Of a stretch of 64,000 nt of DNA, positions 61,282 through 64,000 are shown piece after piece (position 1 is the first letter of the stretch; each line of letters starts with the position of its first letter). Made by a program: the position numbers and the translations under genes. The notes under the pieces are model-generated. The model was not told the DNA's origin. It worked only from the letters and a program-made list of their open reading frames with translations, and ran no database searches. The stretch covers positions 526,322-590,321 of the forward strand of contig NZ_JAAIXZ010000001.1 in NCBI RefSeq assembly GCF_010894435.1. Reading direction: 5' to 3'. The DNA is from Pyxidicoccus trucidator (lineage in GTDB: Bacteria; Myxococcota; Myxococcia; Myxococcales; Myxococcaceae).

Positions 61282-61356
61282 GGAGAAACTGTAGCCACGG
61301 GCCCCCGTCGGGTTCAAAGCGAAGGAGCCCGCAACTTCTTCCGGACAACGGGGTTG

Positions 61357-61968
61357 ATGTCCGCCGTGGACGTGGATTCGGACGCACAGGCGATGCTGAA
61401 GGTGGCCGCGGGGGACCGTCAGGCGTTTGCCTGGCTGTTCGACCGCTACCACGCGAGCGTGGCGCGCTTCGCGTTCCGCTTCGTGGGAGACCGGGAGCGC
61501 GCGGAGGAGCTCACGCAGGACATCTTCGTGAAGCTCTACCGCCACGCGGGGGCCTACAAGCCGTCGGCGCGCTTCAAGACATTCCTCTTCCGGGTGGCCA
61601 CCAACCACTGCCTCAACGAGGTGCGGCGGGGCGAGTACCGGGTGTCCCACACCTCGTCCGAGTCACCGGAGGGAGAGGAGACGGGAGCGGTGGAGATGGC
61701 GGGCCCGGAAGGAGACAGGCCGGACCAGGCGCTGGCGGGACGGGAGCTGGAGCGGGCGGTGGGCGCGGCGCTTTCGGACATGAGCGCCCGGGAGCGCGCG
61801 GCCTTCACCATGTGCCGCTTCGAGGGCATGGCGTACCGGGACATCGCCGAGGCGCTGGAGGCGAGCGAGGCCGCCGTGAAGAGCCTCATCCACCGCGCCA
61901 CACTGGCGGTGGCGCGAAGGATTGAAGAGCTGCAGGCGGGCGCCGCGCCCGCGAGGAGCAGGGCATGA
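61357..61968 (+). CDS. ECF-type RNA polymerase sigma factor
   Basis: A 203-residue sigma factor with only regions 2 and 4. Region 2: DRQAFAWLFDRYHASVARFA, then DRERAEELTQDIFVKLYRHA (2.2) and FKTFLFRVATNHCLNEVRR (2.3/2.4, -10 binding). A charged linker follows. Region 4: ALSDMSARERAAFTMCRFEG, then MAYRDIAEALEASEAAVKSL (HTH, -35 binding). It should direct an envelope-stress or similar regulon. The ATG at 61357 is chosen at the region-2 entry. Its stop overlaps the anti-sigma ATG by four bases (ATGA), the standard sigma/anti-sigma coupling. Confidence 0.92.
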   Translation: MSAVDVDSDAQAMLKVAAGDRQAFAWLFDRYHASVARFAFRFVGDRERAEELTQDIFVKLYRHAGAYKPSARFKTFLFRVATNHCLNEVRRGEYRVSHTSSESPEGEETGAVEMAGPEGDRPDQALAGRELERAVGAALSDMSARERAAFTMCRFEGMAYRDIAEALEASEAAVKSLIHRATLAVARRIEELQAGAAPARSRA

Positions 61969-62441
61969 GCTGTGGTTTCGAAGAGGACCTGACGGCGTAC
62001 GTGGACGGGGAGCTGCCCCCGGCCCGGCGCGTGGAGGTGGAGGCCCACCTGGGGACCTGCGCCGGCTGCCGCGCCACGCACGCGCTGCTGGGCAATGCGG
62101 TGGCGCGGCTGGCGGAGCTGCCCGCCTTCGAGCCCTCGCCCCACACGCGGCGCGCGGTGCTGGCGAAGCTGGATGCCCTGCCAATGCCCTGGTGGGAGCG
62201 GCTCAAGGTGTTGCTGCGGCCGGCGGTGCTGGTGCCCTCGGCGGGCCTGGCCGCGGCGCTGGCCGTGGCGCTGCTGATGGCGGGCCCGGGCGTGGACGCG
62301 CCGCCCGAGCTGGCGGACCCGGCGGTGATGGAGCTGGCGGCGAACCTGGAGGTGGCCGAGGACTACGAGCTGCTCGGCCTCGACAGCGCGGAGGATTTGG
62401 AGGTCGTCGCGAACCTCCACGAGCTGGAGGAGATGCCATGA
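61965..62441 (+). CDS. Zinc-binding anti-sigma factor (ZAS family)
   Basis: A 158-residue single-pass membrane protein. The cytoplasmic N-terminus has the ZAS zinc motif His28-x3-Cys32-x2-Cys35 within VEAHLGTCAGC, which sequesters the ECF sigma factor. One TM helix is at about 83-106 (AGLAAALAVALLMAGPG). The periplasmic tail of about 50 residues is strongly acidic (ANLEVAEDYELLGLDSAEDL) and contains a Leu/Asp/Glu pattern that recurs in the fourth gene of this operon. Release of sigma should follow tail-sensed cleavage or conformational change. Coupled to both neighbours by ATGA overlaps. Confidence 0.88.
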   Translation: MSCGFEEDLTAYVDGELPPARRVEVEAHLGTCAGCRATHALLGNAVARLAELPAFEPSPHTRRAVLAKLDALPMPWWERLKVLLRPAVLVPSAGLAAALAVALLMAGPGVDAPPELADPAVMELAANLEVAEDYELLGLDSAEDLEVVANLHELEEMP

Positions 62442-62932
62442 AGCGATGGGACCTGGCGGCGCTGGGACTGGTGGTGACGCTGCTGGCGGGCGCCACCACG
62501 CGCGCGGAGACGCAGCCGCCCCGCACGGCGGCCGAGCGCTTCGAGCGGATGACGCCCGAGGAGAAGGAGGCGCTGCGCGCGAAGCTGCGTGAGTTCAAGG
62601 CGCTGCCCGCCGACGAGCAGGAGCGCATTCGCGGCAACCTGGAGCGCTGGCGCCAGCTGCCGCCCGAGGAGCGCGAGCGCATCCGCACCAACCTGCGCGA
62701 GCTGAAGCGCCTCACCCCCGCCGAGCGGCAGGCGCTGCGTGAGCGGGCGCGCGAGCTGAAGAAGCTGGACCCCGAGCGGCGCGCGGAGCTGCGCCAGCGC
62801 ATGCGGCAGTACCTGCGGGAGAATCCCGACAAGCGCGAGCAGCTGCTGGAGAACATGCGCCGCTGGCGCGAGCTGTCCCCCGAGAAGCGCCAGGAGGTGC
62901 GGGAGCGCGTGCGCGAGAGGCGGCGCCGGTGA
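62438..62932 (+). CDS. Basic periplasmic helical protein (DUF3106-like)
   Basis: A 164-residue secreted protein. Signal peptide LGLVVTLLAGATTRA, then a single long highly charged helical array of about 20-residue units with the pattern (L/M)(T/P/S)PEE(R/K)xxxRxxLRxLKxL. Examples are ALPADEQERIRGNLERWRQL and RLTPAERQALRERARELKKL; it ends in RERRRR. DUF3106 proteins look like this and recall CpxP/ZraP periplasmic stress sensors. With its strong positive charge it could bind the acidic tail of the anti-sigma factor. The ATG overlaps the anti-sigma stop by four bases. Confidence 0.78.
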   Translation: MKRWDLAALGLVVTLLAGATTRAETQPPRTAAERFERMTPEEKEALRAKLREFKALPADEQERIRGNLERWRQLPPEERERIRTNLRELKRLTPAERQALRERARELKKLDPERRAELRQRMRQYLRENPDKREQLLENMRRWRELSPEKRQEVRERVRERRRR

Positions 62933-63291
62933 GCCGCGCCATGAGCTTCCTCCCGTGTGGCGCCGCGCGAGGGGCGGTGCGCCGTGCCGCGAGCACTCTC
63001 GTGCACGGCCCCACGCAAGTTGCGGTGCAAGCAAGGCGCACCGCGAGGCTCCTCCTCCTCGGCCTGATGATGCTGGCCGCGCTCCCCGCCGCCGCGCAGG
63101 AGTCACCTCCGCCGCCACCGCCACCGCCTCCCGCCGTCCCCGCCGAGCCTCCGTCCCCGCGAGACACCCCGCGCCCCCGGGCCTCTCTGTCCGACGAGGA
63201 CCGCGAGGTGGTGGAGAACCTGGAGCTGCTGGAGAGCCTGGACGCGACCGAGGACCTGGAGCTGCTGCTGGAGCTCAATCAGGACGACTGA
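62929..63291 (+). CDS. Small secreted protein with an acidic anti-sigma-like tail
   Basis: A 120-residue protein. Hydrophobic segment about 40-56 (RLLLLGLMMLAALPAAAQ) is a signal or anchor, then a run of nine Pro and a Pro/Arg linker, then an acidic tail. The tail sequence ENLELLESLDATEDLELLLE resembles the anti-sigma tail (NLEVAEDYELLGLDSAEDL): both have NLE, a Leu-Leu pair, L-D-(A/S)-x-E-D-L-E. This suggests an antagonist or competitor of the anti-sigma tail, or a second ligand of the basic DUF3106-like protein. The start is GTG 62929, overlapping the previous stop (GTGA); ATG 62941 is an alternative. No homologue family is recognised. Confidence 0.7.
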   Translation: MSRAMSFLPCGAARGAVRRAASTLVHGPTQVAVQARRTARLLLLGLMMLAALPAAAQESPPPPPPPPPAVPAEPPSPRDTPRPRASLSDEDREVVENLELLESLDATEDLELLLELNQDD

Positions 63292-63327
63292 AGCCGAGCC
63301 CGCTGATTCCAGGCCCCCCTCTGCCCA

Positions 63328-63420
63328 CGGCACCTTCCAGGCCGGTCGGGTTCCTGTAACCGGGTTGCACACCTACGGCCGGCACCTTCCACGCCGGCCG
63401 GAATCCTGTAACCGGGTTGC
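63328..63420. repeat. Two 41-bp direct repeats at 52-bp period
   Basis: Copies at 63328-63368 and 63380-63420 differ at four positions, with an 11-base spacer. Each ends in TCCTGTAACCGGGTTGC. The second copy and the preceding spacer form a perfect 8-bp hairpin CGGCCGGC (63376-63383) / GCCGGCCG (63393-63400). The elements may terminate the sigma operon and look like members of a dispersed intergenic repeat family. Confidence 0.75.
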
Positions 63421-63507
63421 GCGCGCCAGCAGCAAAACCCTCTTCGGGCCTGCACTTCATGGGGGTGGCGCGGGTGACGCGAGGCGCCCGCGCGGTACAC
63501 TGCGCTC

Positions 63508-64000
63508 ATGCTCGTCGCGGTCCCCCGCCCCGTCGAGGTTCCCTCTCGTCGCTTCGGCCACTACCTGCTGCGCACGCGCCTGGGCTCGGGCGGCATGGCC
63601 GAGGTGTTCCTCGCGGACGCGGTGGACATGCGCGGCGAGCCCTTCAGCGTGGCGCTCAAGCTGATGCGCAAGGACGTGCCGGCGGAGGCCTTCGCCGACG
63701 AGGCGGACCTGATGGGGCTGCTGGAGCACCCCAACCTCGTGCAGCGCCTGGAGGTGGGCGAGGCCTTCGGGCGGCCCTTCATCGCCATGGAGCTGCTGGT
63801 GGGCGGCGACCTGGGCGGGCTGATGCGCGCGCTGCGCCAGCAGCGCCGTCCCTTCCCGCCGGGCATGGCCGTGCACATCTGCCTCGAGGTGCTGCGCGGG
63901 CTGGCCTACTTCCACCAGGCGCGCACGCGCAGCGGCCGGCCGCTCGGGCTGGTGCACGGCGACGTCAACCCCGCCAACGTCTTCTTCTCCGGCGACGGCG
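63508..64000 (+). CDS. Hanks-type Ser/Thr protein kinase (truncated by the window)
   Basis: N-terminal 164 residues of a eukaryotic-like kinase, incomplete at the window end. Subdomain I glycine loop RLGSGGMAEVF, subdomain II Lys in VALKLMRKD, the hinge MELLVGGDLGGLMRAL, and the catalytic loop VHGDVNPANVFFSG (HGD in place of HRD and Asn for the usual Lys after Asp, both frequent in myxobacterial kinases). It phosphorylates Ser/Thr; the PP2C enzyme elsewhere in the window could oppose it. The start ATG at 63508 lies 216 bases after the sigma operon. Sensor and C-terminal domains are outside the window. Confidence 0.88.
   Translation, partial: MLVAVPRPVEVPSRRFGHYLLRTRLGSGGMAEVFLADAVDMRGEPFSVALKLMRKDVPAEAFADEADLMGLLEHPNLVQRLEVGEAFGRPFIAMELLVGGDLGGLMRALRQQRRPFPPGMAVHICLEVLRGLAYFHQARTRSGRPLGLVHGDVNPANVFFSGDG

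Noticed and set aside
1..64000. tRNA, rRNA, CRISPR arrays, insertion sequences or prophage genes
   Set aside because: No cloverleaf-like CCA-ended segments, ribosomal RNA signatures, regular spacer arrays, transposase motifs or phage structural genes were recognised by eye.

Overview
The window is a chromosomal stretch from a very GC-rich, predatory-type deltaproteobacterium, most likely a member of the Myxococcaceae (Myxococcus, Corallococcus or Pyxidicoccus). Reasons: extreme third-position GC; many secreted lipoproteins with Pro/Ala/Asp-rich linkers; very large low-complexity TPR proteins; Hanks-type kinase and PP2C signalling; a choice-of-anchor-X protein; an ECF sigma operon with DUF3106-type products; and a site upstream of recA that matches the SOS (LexA) motif reported for Myxococcus xanthus. 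No rRNA, tRNA, CRISPR array, insertion sequence or phage gene was seen. About 55 protein-coding genes fill almost the whole window.

Layout. 0-9.6 kb: an outer-membrane barrel, a 1671-residue TPR/low-complexity protein, a glycosyltransferase fused to a nucleotide-binding-like domain, a DUF255 lipoprotein and an RluA-type pseudouridine synthase. 9.8-19.6 kb: an M3-like metallopeptidase, a small protein with a sigma-region-4.1-like motif, two envelope proteins, a DUF2058 protein, an SDR oxidoreductase, a PQQ-like propeller lipoprotein, a chemoreceptor-like protein without a sensor domain, and a small barrel. 19.6-30.3 kb: a PP2C phosphatase, an acidic low-complexity protein, a secreted lipase-like protein next to a membrane-anchored partner, an aminotransferase, a thioredoxin fold without its cysteines, a second SDR with a hemerythrin, an MJ1255-type glycosyltransferase and a LysR regulator with a palindromic operator candidate.

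30.3-39.7 kb: a translation-linked run (fmt, an AroQ-like pseudoenzyme, rsmB) with a HAMP-like membrane protein and a HEAT-repeat lipoprotein, then a FUSC transporter coupled to a dienelactone-hydrolase-like pseudoenzyme, and an AIM24 protein. 39.9-42.4 kb is an accessory islet with visibly lower GC: an AHH nuclease toxin with an Imm11-type immunity protein, then a frameshifted remnant of a deaminase-like toxin tail overlapping a SUKH immunity gene. 42.5-48.8 kb carries three secreted beta-propeller lipoproteins (one delta-60, two tandem Kelch paralogues) and a TerB/LETM1-like protein translationally linked to the Kelch pair.

49-64 kb: an exported UPF0173 metallo-hydrolase, an Hsp90-family protein whose stop overlaps the start of a helical-repeat partner, the Tex RNA-binding protein, a GNAT acetyltransferase, a Tat-exported PhoD phosphatase, recA with its SOS box, and a four-gene operon (ECF sigma, ZAS anti-sigma, DUF3106-type basic periplasmic protein, small acidic-tailed secreted protein) whose last product repeats a sequence pattern from the anti-sigma periplasmic tail. 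The window ends inside a Hanks-type kinase.

The most interesting leads are the sigma-factor operon with this tail look-alike, the toxin islet with a pseudogenised module that kept its immunity gene, the two pseudoenzymes coupled to essential or transport genes, and the Hsp90/helical-repeat pair.
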